DNA of 64,000 nucleotides from Paenibacillus silviterrae (GCF_030167925.1 NZ_JASKUT010000001.1:4486501-4550500), one strand, 5' to 3'; positions 1 to 9,129 are shown, numbered from the stretch's first letter. Numbers and translations are program-made. Notes: generated from the sequence alone by a model not told the origin.

Positions 1-1
1 T

Positions 2-1765
2 ATTGAAGCCAATATCGAACAAATAATTTCCCAATTAAAGCCGAAAACAGTAATCAATTTAATTGCCTACGGGGCTTACTCTTTTGAAAATGACGATGAG
101 AAAATATATAAAACTAATTTTTTAATGGTGGAAAAGTTGGTGAGGGTACTTGAGAAGGAGCCAATATCCGTATTCTTGCATGCGGGAAGTTCCTCAGAGT
201 ACGGTGATAATAGTGCCGGACCGAGCGAAGAAGAGCCTTGTTACCCGAACAGTTCATATTCGGTTTCGAAATTATCGGCTGCCCATTTATTAATGTACTA
301 TGGAAAAAAGAAAGGGTTTCCTTGTGCCAATTTAAGACTATATTCAGTATATGGACCTTTTGAAGATTCCTCGAGATTGATTCCCCAAGTTGTCATCGAA
401 GGAATGAACGGTAAATATCCGAATTTCGTGAATCCTCTTATATCAAGGGATTTTATTTATATAGACGATGTTATTAAAGCATTTATATTAGCCGCTGTGA
501 ACTTATCAAAAGAAAATTACGGAGAGAGTTTTAATATCGGTACCGGCCGTGAGACAACCATTGGAACAGTTGCGGAATTTGCAAAAAGTAAATTTGGCAT
601 TCCCATGGAACCGAATTTTAATATGCCCGATCGGAAATGGGATCGATCAAATTGGTATGCCAATCCTGATAAAGCAAATAAGTTGCTATCTTGGAAAGCC
701 ACCGTCACGTTTAACGAAGGATTGGATAAATTTATTGAATGGTATAAGAACTATTATCAATCGAACTATCGTTTCAATACGAAATTTGTAGAACCAAAAA
801 CCAAAAACTCTGTAAGTGTGATAGTTGCATGTTACAAAGATCAAGAAGCTATCCCCATCATGTACCAGAGATTAAAAACTATCTTTGAAAAGCTGCAAGT
901 TGATTACGAAATTATTTTTGTGAATGACAATAGTCCGGACAATTCGGAAGACGTTATCGCAGGTATAAGTAACGCCGACCCAAGGGTTATAGGCATATCC
1001 CACTCACGTAATTTCGGTTCACAGGCTGCATTTAGAAGTGGTATGGAAATGGCAAGCAAGGATTCCTGTGTATTGATGGATGGCGATTTACAGGACCCGC
1101 CTGAACTACTGGAATCGTTCATTGCGAAGTGGCGCGAAGGTTATGATGTCGTTTTTGGACGCAGGGTCAAGCGCGAAGCGCCTTTTTACATGCAAGTGGC
1201 TTATAAATTCTTTTATCGAGTATTTGATTATTTTTCATATTTAGCGATTCCGCATGATGCGGGAGATTTCTGTTTGATGGATAAAAAAGTTGTGAAACAT
1301 ATGCTATCCTTCCAGGAAAGAGATTTGTTCTGGAGGGGGATAAGAGCGTTTATTGGTTTTAAACAAACAGGTGTAGATTATCTTCGTCCGGAAAGAATGT
1401 TCGGAAGATCTACAAATAACCTCAGAAGTAATATTAACTGGGCAAAAAAAGGCATATTGTCCTTTAGTCATACCCCATTAACCATATTAAGTTATACTGG
1501 ATCTGTACTTTTATTGATAACTACGATTCTTTGCATTATACAGATTATCGGACGAATCCTTTTGCCTAGCTTGGTACCCCAAGGCGTTACTACGATACTA
1601 TTATCAGTGTTATTTTTCGGATCTGTTAATTTATTTGCCATAGGAATTGTAGGGGAATACATTGCCAAAATTTTTGATGAAGTAAAAGGGCGGCCAGCTT
1701 TCATCCGAAAAAATATCATTTCTCATGGCGAAGTTATTCCTGTGGAACATACGGAGCCCAAGTAG
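2..1765 (+). CDS. NDP-sugar epimerase/dehydratase fused to membrane GT2 glycosyltransferase (5' end outside window)
   Basis: The frame is open to the window edge, so the N-terminus is missing and 587 residues are visible. Residues about 1-255 resemble an extended short-chain dehydrogenase of the nucleotide-sugar epimerase type, with the YxxxK motif (YSVSK, about 86-90) and a preceding serine run (GSSSEYG). The missing part would hold the NAD-binding glycine motif. From about 270 a family 2 glycosyltransferase follows (SVIVACYKDQ; acidic motif DGDLQDP near 360), then two hydrophobic segments near the C-terminus, as in polyprenyl-phosphate sugar transferases. It probably makes or alters a sugar and loads it on a membrane lipid carrier; the sugar is unknown. 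The two enzymes in one chain are unusual, since they are normally separate proteins. The DNA is AT-rich relative to the rest of the window. Confidence 0.8.
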   Translation: MEANIEQIISQLKPKTVINLIAYGAYSFENDDEKIYKTNFLMVEKLVRVLEKEPISVFLHAGSSSEYGDNSAGPSEEEPCYPNSSYSVSKLSAAHLLMYYGKKKGFPCANLRLYSVYGPFEDSSRLIPQVVIEGMNGKYPNFVNPLISRDFIYIDDVIKAFILAAVNLSKENYGESFNIGTGRETTIGTVAEFAKSKFGIPMEPNFNMPDRKWDRSNWYANPDKANKLLSWKATVTFNEGLDKFIEWYKNYYQSNYRFNTKFVEPKTKNSVSVIVACYKDQEAIPIMYQRLKTIFEKLQVDYEIIFVNDNSPDNSEDVIAGISNADPRVIGISHSRNFGSQAAFRSGMEMASKDSCVLMDGDLQDPPELLESFIAKWREGYDVVFGRRVKREAPFYMQVAYKFFYRVFDYFSYLAIPHDAGDFCLMDKKVVKHMLSFQERDLFWRGIRAFIGFKQTGVDYLRPERMFGRSTNNLRSNINWAKKGILSFSHTPLTILSYTGSVLLLITTILCIIQIIGRILLPSLVPQGVTTILLSVLFFGSVNLFAIGIVGEYIAKIFDEVKGRPAFIRKNIISHGEVIPVEHTEPK

Positions 1766-1781
1766 AGGAGTCTTTGAACTA

Positions 1782-2684
1782 ATGGTTATTTCAAGGTCCT
1801 GTCCTGTATGTGACAACGGCGAGAATTACGAATTATACGCCAAAGCGAACTATGATTTAAGTAAATTAGATGAGTTTGCTTTTGCTTCACGTAAGATGCC
1901 CGAATATATGCATTACAATTTAGTGAAATGTAACGAGTGTGACACTGTTTATGCCAATGAAATCATCCATGAAATTCTGAACCTGACAACATTGTACGAA
2001 GAAGCTGCATATGACAGTATGGAAGAAGCTTATTATGCAAGCAAAGCATATGCAAGATTGCTTCCAAAGGTGATGAAAAAGTTACCTGATTTCGAAGGGG
2101 CTCTGGATATAGGTACAGGGAACGGCTCTTTTTTGGAGGAGCTTTTGGAAGCAGGGTTTTCTAATGTTATGGGTGTGGAACCTTCATCGGCCCCCATTGC
2201 TTCTGCTAAAGAACATATCAAGCCATTAATTAAACCCAGCATATTTCTCAAAGAAATGTTTACGCCCGAAAGCTTGAGCCTCGTTACTTGTTTTCAAACA
2301 TTAGAGCATTTGGATGATCCGTATTCCTTTTGTTTAGACTCGCATTCTCTATTAAAAAAAGACGGTGCTATAATGCTTGTAACTCACTCTCACAAAGCTC
2401 TATCAACAAGGGTACTGGGTGAGCGTTCACCGATCTTTGATATTGAGCATCTGCAATTATTTTCTCCAATAAGTTTAAAGTGTTTGTTAAAAAAAGCAGG
2501 ATTTTGTGAAATTATAGTGAGTGGCATTACCAATTATTATCCATTTCATTATTGGTTCAAACTCGCTCCGATCCCTCAAGATTTCAAGGAAAAAATGTAT
2601 TTAGGGCTAAAAAAGTCGAGAATAGGAAAAGTAACCTTTCCATTGCCTGCAGGCAATATTGTAGCAATTGGTTTTAAGCGCTAG
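1782..2684 (+). CDS. Class I SAM-dependent methyltransferase with N-terminal zinc-ribbon-like segment
   Basis: A 300-residue protein. It opens with CPVC and has a later CxxC (CNEC, about 50), which suggests a small zinc-binding segment. A SAM-binding region follows (ALDIGTGNGSFLEELLEAG) and then a post-motif (CFQTLEHLDDP) typical of the Methyltransf_23 group. ATG at 1782 is chosen because AGAGGAG lies 11 bases upstream; longer versions would overlap the preceding gene. It starts 16 bases after the epimerase-glycosyltransferase stop, so the two are likely one operon, and the natural inference is methylation of a sugar or glycolipid in the same pathway. The substrate cannot be told from sequence. 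Base composition is AT-rich like its neighbour, and the block ends at this gene. Confidence 0.75.
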   Translation: MVISRSCPVCDNGENYELYAKANYDLSKLDEFAFASRKMPEYMHYNLVKCNECDTVYANEIIHEILNLTTLYEEAAYDSMEEAYYASKAYARLLPKVMKKLPDFEGALDIGTGNGSFLEELLEAGFSNVMGVEPSSAPIASAKEHIKPLIKPSIFLKEMFTPESLSLVTCFQTLEHLDDPYSFCLDSHSLLKKDGAIMLVTHSHKALSTRVLGERSPIFDIEHLQLFSPISLKCLLKKAGFCEIIVSGITNYYPFHYWFKLAPIPQDFKEKMYLGLKKSRIGKVTFPLPAGNIVAIGFKR

Positions 2685-2780
2685 AGTCATCAGTTTTATA
2701 CAACTCGTCTGCATAATTGTCCAAGTCCCCACATAGACATGTTAACAGTTGATCTTAATATGTGGTGGAGGGATGTACAA

Positions 2781-3884
2781 ATGCGGCGTTACACGTGGGT
2801 GGTGGCCCTGGTAATGTGCTTCAGCTTGGTACTTGCAGGCTGTGGTGTGGGCAAGAAGGATGCAGCGGGGGTAGTCAAGGATCTCGATGGAGTGATGAAT
2901 AAGCTCCAAAGCTATCATGGAACCGGTACAATGGTACTTCATACGGGACAAGACCCGCAGGAATATGCGGTGGAGGTATGTTATGAGGCTCCGCACTTCT
3001 ATAGAATCTCGCTGACGAATGAGAAGAAGGATATCACCCAGATTGTGTTGCGCAATGACGATGGCGTGTTTGTACTGACGCCTCATTTGAATAAGAGCTT
3101 CCGCTTCCAAAGTGACTGGCCGGAGAACCAAGGTCAAGTGTACCTGTACCAATCCCTCGCTCAGAGCATCCTGATGGACAATGAGCGCCAAATGACAGCT
3201 GATGAGAAGGCTTATGTATTCGATGTGGTTGCGAACTACCAGAACGGCTCTCTGGCCCGTCAGAAGGTGTGGCTGGACAAGAAGACCTACGCGCCGCAGC
3301 ATGTAGAAGTAGCGGACGCTAACGGCAATGTGATGGTTATGATGAAGTTCAATGAGTTCGAATTTGGCGCTAAGTTCGATAAGGATCAGTTTGACATGCA
3401 GCGCAACATGACAAGCATGAGCATTCAGTCGCTTCCGACTATGGCGAACGCAGGTAGTGATAAACACAACCATAGCGCAACGGCGACTGGCAAAAATAGC
3501 GCTAACAATGGCACCGCGGCAGGCAAGACGGATGTAGCGAAGCAGCAGGAATTCGGAATTATCGAACCGAACTATATGCCAAGCGGTGTAAAGCTGCAGG
3601 ATAAAACGATGATCAAGCTGGGCGAGGATCAAGGGGTTATGCTCCGCTATTCCGGGAAGTTCAACTATACGTTGGTGGAATCCCGTCCAACGACGCAAAC
3701 GGTAACGTCGCTTCAAGGCAACGTGATTGACCTCGGGTTTACATTAGGGGTAGTAACAGGTGACTCCAAGAAGACGCTGACATGGACGTACGATGGGGTA
3801 GAGTTCCGACTCTCTACTGGCGATCTGCCGGAGACAGAAATGATTAAGGTGGCTCAAGCTGTACAAGGCGAAATGGGCAAATAA
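2781..3884 (+). CDS. LolA-like sporulation lipoprotein (YdcC-type)
   Basis: A 367-residue lipoprotein. The signal peptide ends in the lipobox LAGC (LVLAGC), so the mature protein should be anchored outside the membrane. The body resembles LolA-like outer-membrane lipoprotein-sorting folds, which Bacilli use in YdcC-type sporulation proteins; a Ser/Asn/Ala-rich linker near residue 230 leads to a C-terminal domain of about 110 residues. ATG 2781 follows GGTGGAGGG by 8 bases and puts the signal peptide at the N-terminus; an upstream ATG at 2739 would add 14 residues before it. It lies upstream of alr, as ydcC does in B. subtilis, which supports the call. The exact molecular role is unknown. Confidence 0.75.
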   Translation: MRRYTWVVALVMCFSLVLAGCGVGKKDAAGVVKDLDGVMNKLQSYHGTGTMVLHTGQDPQEYAVEVCYEAPHFYRISLTNEKKDITQIVLRNDDGVFVLTPHLNKSFRFQSDWPENQGQVYLYQSLAQSILMDNERQMTADEKAYVFDVVANYQNGSLARQKVWLDKKTYAPQHVEVADANGNVMVMMKFNEFEFGAKFDKDQFDMQRNMTSMSIQSLPTMANAGSDKHNHSATATGKNSANNGTAAGKTDVAKQQEFGIIEPNYMPSGVKLQDKTMIKLGEDQGVMLRYSGKFNYTLVESRPTTQTVTSLQGNVIDLGFTLGVVTGDSKKTLTWTYDGVEFRLSTGDLPETEMIKVAQAVQGEMGK

Positions 3885-3894
3885 TAGAAATAAG

Positions 3895-3934
3895 AGGAGT
3901 GTCTTGGACCTAGTGTTCGGGGCACTTCTTTTTT
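3895..3934 (+). terminator. Rho-independent terminator after LolA-like gene
   Basis: A 12-bp stem with GU pairs (AGGAGTGTCTTG with CGGGGCACTTCT) is followed by six T. Confidence 0.8.
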
Positions 3935-4026
3935 GAGAAAAGGAACCCTTGCGATTCGCTTCCTGCGCATGGTGCTTAGCGAATACATTGGTAAGGGCGC
4001 TAGATGTGTTGCAGCTTTAGTGTCTG

Positions 4027-4323
4027 CTACTTTTTCTCTTTAAGCATCTGAAGTTCGGTTTCCAGCCTCAAAATATTGCGATTCAGAACATCATCCGTGT
4101 ACTCATGACGATGGAAGCGTTCATCGACTTCCTTGAAACGATCCGTTATCTCTTTGCGCAGCCCTTGCTGTCCTGCATTCAAAACCTGCAAATCCGTACG
4201 AACCTCAACCCGGAATTCTTGAAATTGATGCTCAAGTGATGTTACTCGTTCATTAAGTGAAGTCAATTGTCCATTCATTCCCCGCAGCTCTTCCAATATC
4301 TTCCCAAGAATCTGCTCGCTCAT
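4027..4323 (-). CDS. Small coiled-coil protein of unknown function
   Basis: A 98-residue protein that I do not recognise. It is almost entirely predicted helix, with heptad-like spacing of Leu, Val and Ile and many Glu, Gln and Arg residues, and the Cys-free chain ends in Lys-Lys. There is no signal peptide or membrane segment, so it should be cytosolic. ATG 4323 is preferred over the upstream ATG at 4344 because GGGAGG sits about 10 bases before it. It stands alone on the minus strand between the LolA-like gene and alr. A homology search with this sequence would mostly return coiled coils, so the context is the better clue. Confidence 0.6.
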   Translation of the reverse strand: MSEQILGKILEELRGMNGQLTSLNERVTSLEHQFQEFRVEVRTDLQVLNAGQQGLRKEITDRFKEVDERFHRHEYTDDVLNRNILRLETELQMLKEKK

Positions 4324-4412
4324 CGCGCATAACCTCCCTTCCACCGCGGTTTTGCCTTACTTCTACATTATAGAGCACGTCCACATCCCCGTAAATAGTA
4401 CCGTTTTTGTCG

Positions 4413-4441
4413 TTGACAGCCATTTGGTATGGGATTAACAT
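4413..4441 (+). promoter_or_regulatory. Sigma-A promoter of alr
   Basis: TTGACA and TAACAT are separated by 17 bases, about 80 bases before the alr start. Confidence 0.6.
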
Positions 4442-4519
4442 GGTTCTATTCCTATGCACATATAATGGGTATTGTGGGCTTCCTTAGATACCTCATAAGA
4501 ACAAAGAAGGTGGACTAGA

Positions 4520-5686
4520 GTGGATTCATTTTACCGGCCGACGAGAGTGGAGATATCGCTCGATGCTCTGCGACATAATCTTGAGGCGTTTCGTAAGGCG
4601 CTTCCAGAGCATGTAAATATGATGGCGGTAGTGAAGGCGGATGCCTATGGTCACGGCGCGCTGGAGGTAAGCAAGGAGGCGCTGCGCTGCGGCGTTTCGT
4701 ATATCGCGGTGGCTTTTCTCGATGAAGGGCTTGAGCTCCGTAGACTGGGAATTACAGCGCCGATTCTGGTGCTTGGATATACGCCTCCCGAAGGGCTTCA
4801 ACCGGCCTGGGAGAACGACATTACAGTGAACATCTATACGGAGGAGCTGCTGAACGCGGCGCAGACCTTGAACACGCAGAACCGTCCGTTAAAAGTACAT
4901 ATGAAAATCGACTCCGGCATGAACCGTATCGGGGTCCCTTCGGAGGAAGAGGCGATCCGCCTCATCACCAAGGCATTAAGCATCCCTTCCATAGAGCTGG
5001 AGGGACTGTTTACTCACTACGCTTGTGCCGACGAAGAGGACAAAAGCTATACCGAGGCTCAGCATGAGCGATTTTCACGTGTAGTGGAGCATTTTCAGCA
5101 ACAAAATATTACCTTCCGATATATCCACGCGGGCAACAGTGCAACGGCCATTGATATGCCGGACAAAACCTTCAATATGGTGCGTCTCGGGATTAGCATG
5201 TATGGCTTATACCCTTCGGAAGAGGTCAATCATCAGCAAATCCAGCTCGAGCCTGTGCTCAGCATTAAAACCGGCGTCGTGATGGTCAAACAGGTGCCGC
5301 CTGACGAAGGGGTCAGCTACGGAGCGATTTACCGGACGAAGCAGGAGGAGACCATTGCGACGCTACCGATCGGGTATGCCGATGGCTTTTCGCGGATGCT
5401 TACGGGCAAGGCGCAGGTGCTGGTACGAGGGCAGCGGGTCCCGATCGTTGGGAGAATTTGCATGGATCAATGTATGATGAATGTGACCGGTCTTGCCGAT
5501 ATTCCTATAGAGGAAGAAGTCGTCATTCTAGGCAGACAAGGGAAGGAGCGGATCACAGCAGAAGAACATGCCGAATGGCTTGGGACGATCAATTATGAGA
5601 TCACCTGTATGATCTCGCACCGGGTGCCTAGAGTGTATGTCAGGGGCGGCCAAGTAGTATCCATTGTGAATCCGCTAATTCGCTGA
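4520..5686 (+). CDS. alr: Alanine racemase
   Basis: A 388-residue PLP enzyme interconverting L- and D-alanine for peptidoglycan. The PLP lysine is K39 in VVKADAYGHG, and the second catalytic residue lies in GVSYGAIYRT near 270. Length and both domains (alpha/beta barrel then C-terminal beta domain) are normal. The start is GTG with AAGGTGG about 7 bases upstream. It is followed by the EndoAI/EndoA pair exactly as in B. subtilis. A TTGACA-17-TAACAT promoter lies upstream. Spore-forming bacilli often carry a second racemase, so this may not be the only one. Confidence 0.97.
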   Translation: MDSFYRPTRVEISLDALRHNLEAFRKALPEHVNMMAVVKADAYGHGALEVSKEALRCGVSYIAVAFLDEGLELRRLGITAPILVLGYTPPEGLQPAWENDITVNIYTEELLNAAQTLNTQNRPLKVHMKIDSGMNRIGVPSEEEAIRLITKALSIPSIELEGLFTHYACADEEDKSYTEAQHERFSRVVEHFQQQNITFRYIHAGNSATAIDMPDKTFNMVRLGISMYGLYPSEEVNHQQIQLEPVLSIKTGVVMVKQVPPDEGVSYGAIYRTKQEETIATLPIGYADGFSRMLTGKAQVLVRGQRVPIVGRICMDQCMMNVTGLADIPIEEEVVILGRQGKERITAEEHAEWLGTINYEITCMISHRVPRVYVRGGQVVSIVNPLIR

Positions 5687-5914
5687 CCCGTTACACTGAA
5701 AGGGTTGGATGCATTTGGCAATGAAGTTTTTCCATGGGTTTGAAAGGATTTTTCACTTATTCCGCGAATATGTTCTATACATACTTTGTGGAGCGACGAA
5801 AGGTATAACATAATTGATATACCGCACGCATATACTCAATTTGTATAATTTTGCTGGAATTTTGCCATAATGATAGGTAATAGGCTTTGAATGTTGTTGG
5901 GGGTGCATGATAAG

Positions 5915-6196
5915 GTGGCCAATGCGCATAACACGAAACGGATCATGATCAGCCTGCCGGATAATCTGCTTCAGGAAGTGGATTATTTGGTGGAGAAGGA
6001 GAATTCCAATCGCAGCGAATTCATTCGTCAAGCGATGAAGCTCTATCTGGTGGAGCGGAAGAAGCGTCATCTGCGTGAATCGATGCAGCGCGGGTATATG
6101 GAAATGGCGAAGATCAACCTGCACATGGCCTCGGAGGCATTTCAGGCGGAGGAAGAAGCGGACCACACTCTTGACCGTTTGGTAAGCGGGGTGTAG
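5915..6196 (+). CDS. ndoAI: EndoAI antitoxin (ribbon-helix-helix)
   Basis: A 93-residue MazE-like antitoxin. The N-terminal ribbon-helix-helix (RIMISLPDNLLQEVD, then SNRSEFIRQA) binds DNA as a dimer, and the C-terminal part (RRGYMEMAKINL-like QRGYMEMAKINL, then SEAF) matches the segment that wraps the toxin. GTG at 5915 is chosen: GGGGGTG lies about 10 bases upstream and the chain then starts like known homologues, whereas an ATG at 5891 would add eight unrelated residues. It ends 3 bases before ndoA, so the two are translated together. It should neutralise EndoA and probably autoregulates the pair. Confidence 0.9.
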   Translation: MANAHNTKRIMISLPDNLLQEVDYLVEKENSNRSEFIRQAMKLYLVERKKRHLRESMQRGYMEMAKINLHMASEAFQAEEEADHTLDRLVSGV

Positions 6197-6199
6197 CGA

Positions 6200-6550
6200 G
6201 TGATTGTCAAACGTGGCGATGTCTTTTTCGCGGATCTTTCACCGGTCGTTGGATCGGAGCAGGGCGGAATCCGTCCCGTTCTGATTATTCAGAATGATAT
6301 CGGTAATCGTTTTAGTCCCACGGTGATTGTGGCGGCGATTACAGCACAGATCCAAAAGGCCAAGCTGCCTACGCATGTGGAGATTGAAGCGGAAGCGCAC
6401 GGTTTTGACAGAGACTCTGTAATTCTTCTTGAGCAGATACGTACGATTGACAAGCAGCGTCTCACGGATAAAATCACGCACTTGGATGAAGAAACCATGC
6501 GTAAGGTGGATGAAGCTTTGCAAATCAGTGTTGGACTGATTGAATTTTGA
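6200..6550 (+). CDS. ndoA: EndoA mRNA endoribonuclease toxin (MazF family)
   Basis: A 116-residue MazF-type toxin, nearly identical to the B. subtilis enzyme along its length (RGDVFFADLSPVVGSEQGG, RPVLIIQND, AAITAQIQKAKLPTH). Homologues cut single-stranded mRNA at UACAU. The conserved active-site arginine (GIRPV) and threonine (AAIT) are both present, so the enzyme looks active. The start is GTG, 3 bases after the antitoxin stop. A weak terminator lies 16 bases downstream, which sets the pair apart from tex. Confidence 0.97.
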   Translation: MIVKRGDVFFADLSPVVGSEQGGIRPVLIIQNDIGNRFSPTVIVAAITAQIQKAKLPTHVEIEAEAHGFDRDSVILLEQIRTIDKQRLTDKITHLDEETMRKVDEALQISVGLIEF

Positions 6551-6565
6551 GCATTTCATGCGAAG

Positions 6566-6590
6566 CGGGGGTCTGAAGCCCTCGTTTTTT
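6566..6590 (+). terminator. Terminator or attenuator after ndoA
   Basis: CGGGGGT pairs with AGCCCTCG across a 4-base loop and is followed by six T. Confidence 0.6.
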
Positions 6591-6630
6591 ATTTGCTGGG
6601 GCGTTTATTTGTTGAGGAGGAGTCGTGGGG

Positions 6631-8847
6631 ATGGCGAAGGAGCAAGTGGTAGAGGGACAAGGCAGCCTGGAGCTGACGGAGGAGAAAAAAGCGGCGATCG
6701 CCGAGCGCATTCTAAAACAAATCGCGCAGGAGCTGCAGATTGCTGTAGGCCGGGTGAAGACGACGATCGGTCTGCTGGACGAAGGGAATACGATTCCTTT
6801 TATCGCGCGGTATCGGAAGGAAATGACAGGTGAGCTGGACGAAAATCAGCTTCGCGATATTGAAGAGCGGCTGGCGTACCTGCGGAACCTGGAGGATCGC
6901 AAGCTGGAGGTGCTCCGGCTGATCGATGAGCAGGGCAAGCTGTCGGACGAGCTGCGCGGATCGATTGAGCAGGCGGTGAAGCTGCAGGAAGTGGAAGACC
7001 TGTACCGTCCGTATCGCCAGAAGCGCAAAACAAGAGCCAGCGTAGCCAAGGAGAAAGGCTTGGAGCCTCTCTCGGTATGGATCCTGTCTCAGCCTCGGCA
7101 AGGCGACCTGCTTGCTGAGGCGCGCAAGTATGTGAACGAGGATAAGGGCGTAGCTGCTGCGGAGGACGCCGTGCAAGGCGCTATGGATATCCTCGCCGAA
7201 CAAATGGCGGATGATGCCAAGGTACGGGCGTGGGTGCGTAAATATACATATGACAATGGTATTGTACGTACGGAGGCGAAGGATGCTTCCGCCGAAACGG
7301 TTTATGAGATGTACTACAGCTATCAGGAGCCGGTAAAAAAGCTGCCTCCCCATCGTATTCTTGCGATTAATCGCGGGGAGCGGGAGGATGTGCTGAAGGT
7401 GGCGCTGGACGTCCCAGCAGAACGGATACACGATTATATGGCGAAGCAGTATATCAAAGGCCCTTCAATCGTTAGGGATACGCTTTTTGCCGTCATTGAG
7501 GACTCTTATAAGCGATTGATTGCTCCGTCCGTCGAGCGGGAAGTGCGCGGAGAGATGACGGAGAAGGCCGAGGAGAAGGCGATCCAGATTTTTGCGGAAA
7601 ATCTTCGCAATTTGCTGCTGCAGCCTCCTGTGAAGGGCAAGGTGGTTCTTGGCGTCGATCCGGCCTATCGGACAGGCTGTAAGCTTGCCGTAGTCGATGA
7701 CACGGGCAAGATGCTGGAGATCGCGGTAACGTATCCTACGCCTCCGAACAATAAGGTAGCGGAAGCGAAGGCGAAGTTTAGGCAACTCATCGAAAAATAC
7801 GGAGTAGAGCTCATTGTCATCGGAAACGGAACGGCATCGCGGGAGACGGAGCAGTTCGTGGCGGATTTGATCGGCGAGCTGAAGGGACGTCAGCTGCAGT
7901 ACTTGATTGTAAGCGAAGCGGGGGCATCGGTGTACTCGGCTTCGAAGCTGGCGGCAGCAGAGTTCCCGGAGCTGGACGTAGCGGAACGCAGTGCGATCTC
8001 GATTGCACGGCGTCTGCAGGATCCGCTGGCAGAGCTGGTGAAGATCGAGCCGAAGGCTATTGGTGTCGGGCAGTACCAGCATGATGTGACGCAGAAGCGT
8101 CTCGATGAGAGCTTGACGTTCGTCGTTGAGTCTGCGGTAAACCATGTCGGCGTAGACGTAAACACCGCATCTCCCTCGCTGTTATCGTATGTGTCGGGAG
8201 TAAACAGCACGCTGGCCAAGAATATCGTCAAGTATCGTGAAGAGAACGGGAAGTTCACAAGCCGGATGCAGCTGCAAAAAGTACCTCGACTCGGTGCCAA
8301 AGCGTTCGAGCAGTGCGTAGGCTTTATGCGAATTTCGGAAGCGGGCAACCCGCTTGATAATACGCCGATTCACCCGGAATCCTATGACGTGGTGGACAAG
8401 CTGTTCCGCGAGCTCAAGCTGGAGCTGTCGCAGCTCGGCAGCACAGAGCTGAAGCAAATGCTGTCCGAGGTGCGCGTGGAGGAGCTGGCGCCGAAGCTGG
8501 GCGTAGGCGTGCCTACACTGCGCGACATTATCGACAGCCTGCAGCGTCCCGGACGCGATCCGCGGGAGGAGCTGCCGGCGCCGATTTTCCGGACAGATGT
8601 GCTGCAGCTTGAGGATTTGGCTCCAGGCATGGAGCTGAAGGGGACCGTGCGGAATGTGATCGATTTTGGCGCCTTCGTCGACATTGGTATCAAAAATGAC
8701 GGGCTTGTCCACATTTCACAGCTGAGCAATTCCTTCGTCAAGCACCCGATGGATGTCGTATCCGTCGGGGATGTCGTGACCGTATGGGTGCTGAGCGTCG
8801 ATGCCAAGAAGGGACGCGTCAGTTTGACGATGAAGAAGCCGCAGTAA
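6631..8847 (+). CDS. tex: Tex-family RNA-binding transcription accessory protein
   Basis: A 738-residue Tex protein (YdcI in B. subtilis) of full family length. In order: an N-terminal helical region; a YqgF/RNase H-like domain near 340-440 (VLGVDPAYRTGCK); helix-hairpin-helix repeats near 510-560 (YVSGVNSTLAKNIV); and a C-terminal S1 RNA-binding domain near 655-725 (KGTVRNVIDFGAFVDIG). It is cytosolic and binds nucleic acid; the physiological role is not settled. ATG 6631 follows GAGGAGG by 10 bases; a GTG at 6625 is too close to the same site. It is the fourth gene of the conserved alr-ndoA-tex region. Confidence 0.95.
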   Translation: MAKEQVVEGQGSLELTEEKKAAIAERILKQIAQELQIAVGRVKTTIGLLDEGNTIPFIARYRKEMTGELDENQLRDIEERLAYLRNLEDRKLEVLRLIDEQGKLSDELRGSIEQAVKLQEVEDLYRPYRQKRKTRASVAKEKGLEPLSVWILSQPRQGDLLAEARKYVNEDKGVAAAEDAVQGAMDILAEQMADDAKVRAWVRKYTYDNGIVRTEAKDASAETVYEMYYSYQEPVKKLPPHRILAINRGEREDVLKVALDVPAERIHDYMAKQYIKGPSIVRDTLFAVIEDSYKRLIAPSVEREVRGEMTEKAEEKAIQIFAENLRNLLLQPPVKGKVVLGVDPAYRTGCKLAVVDDTGKMLEIAVTYPTPPNNKVAEAKAKFRQLIEKYGVELIVIGNGTASRETEQFVADLIGELKGRQLQYLIVSEAGASVYSASKLAAAEFPELDVAERSAISIARRLQDPLAELVKIEPKAIGVGQYQHDVTQKRLDESLTFVVESAVNHVGVDVNTASPSLLSYVSGVNSTLAKNIVKYREENGKFTSRMQLQKVPRLGAKAFEQCVGFMRISEAGNPLDNTPIHPESYDVVDKLFRELKLELSQLGSTELKQMLSEVRVEELAPKLGVGVPTLRDIIDSLQRPGRDPREELPAPIFRTDVLQLEDLAPGMELKGTVRNVIDFGAFVDIGIKNDGLVHISQLSNSFVKHPMDVVSVGDVVTVWVLSVDAKKGRVSLTMKKPQ

Positions 8848-8904
8848 AGTCCCCTAAACGGGAAATGAGCTGGGAAATGAATGAATCCATGCCCAGATAA
8901 GTAA

Positions 8905-8966
8905 AATAGAGCATAGGCCGGAAGCAAGGGTGCAGGAGCTCCCTTTCGTCTGGCTTATGCTCTATT
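8905..8966. terminator. Long hairpin between convergent tex and cmpA
   Basis: AATAGAGCATA and TATGCTCTATT form the base, with inner pairing of GGCCGGAAGCAAGGG to the facing arm. The T tract is weak on both sides, so it may stop transcription from either direction. Confidence 0.65.
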
Positions 8967-8973
8967 GTCGTTG

Positions 8974-9129
8974 TTAGAGTGGCGTTTGTGACGTAGTGGA
9001 TTCCGTCTCGGCTTTGGTGTCGTTCTTTCGTGTCCGATAGAAATACCAGCAATCGTTCAATAGGCGAATCTGGCGGCGATTTTTATTGTAGAAGGCACGC
9101 ATCAGTTGATTGCAAAGCCATTGCGGCAC
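8974..9129 (-). CDS. cmpA: Cortex morphogenetic protein CmpA
   Basis: A 51-residue protein, too short for ordinary ORF calls. Translation from GTG 9129 gives MPQWLCNQLMRAFY near the start and RQIRLLNDCWYFYR in the core, which matches the small spore-cortex checkpoint protein CmpA (37 residues in B. subtilis, same place between tex and sprT). AAAGGGG lies about 9 bases upstream. In B. subtilis it works with the SpoIVA quality-control pathway and is removed by ClpXP. Here about 17 extra residues (KNDTKAETESTTSQTPL) follow the family's usual end; they are polar, and their role is unknown. Confidence 0.85.
   Translation of the reverse strand: MPQWLCNQLMRAFYNKNRRQIRLLNDCWYFYRTRKNDTKAETESTTSQTPL

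Noticed and set aside
2742..3716. Minus-strand frame of 324 residues opposite the LolA-like lipoprotein
   Set aside because: No ribosome site and unlikely composition; the plus strand is clearly coding.
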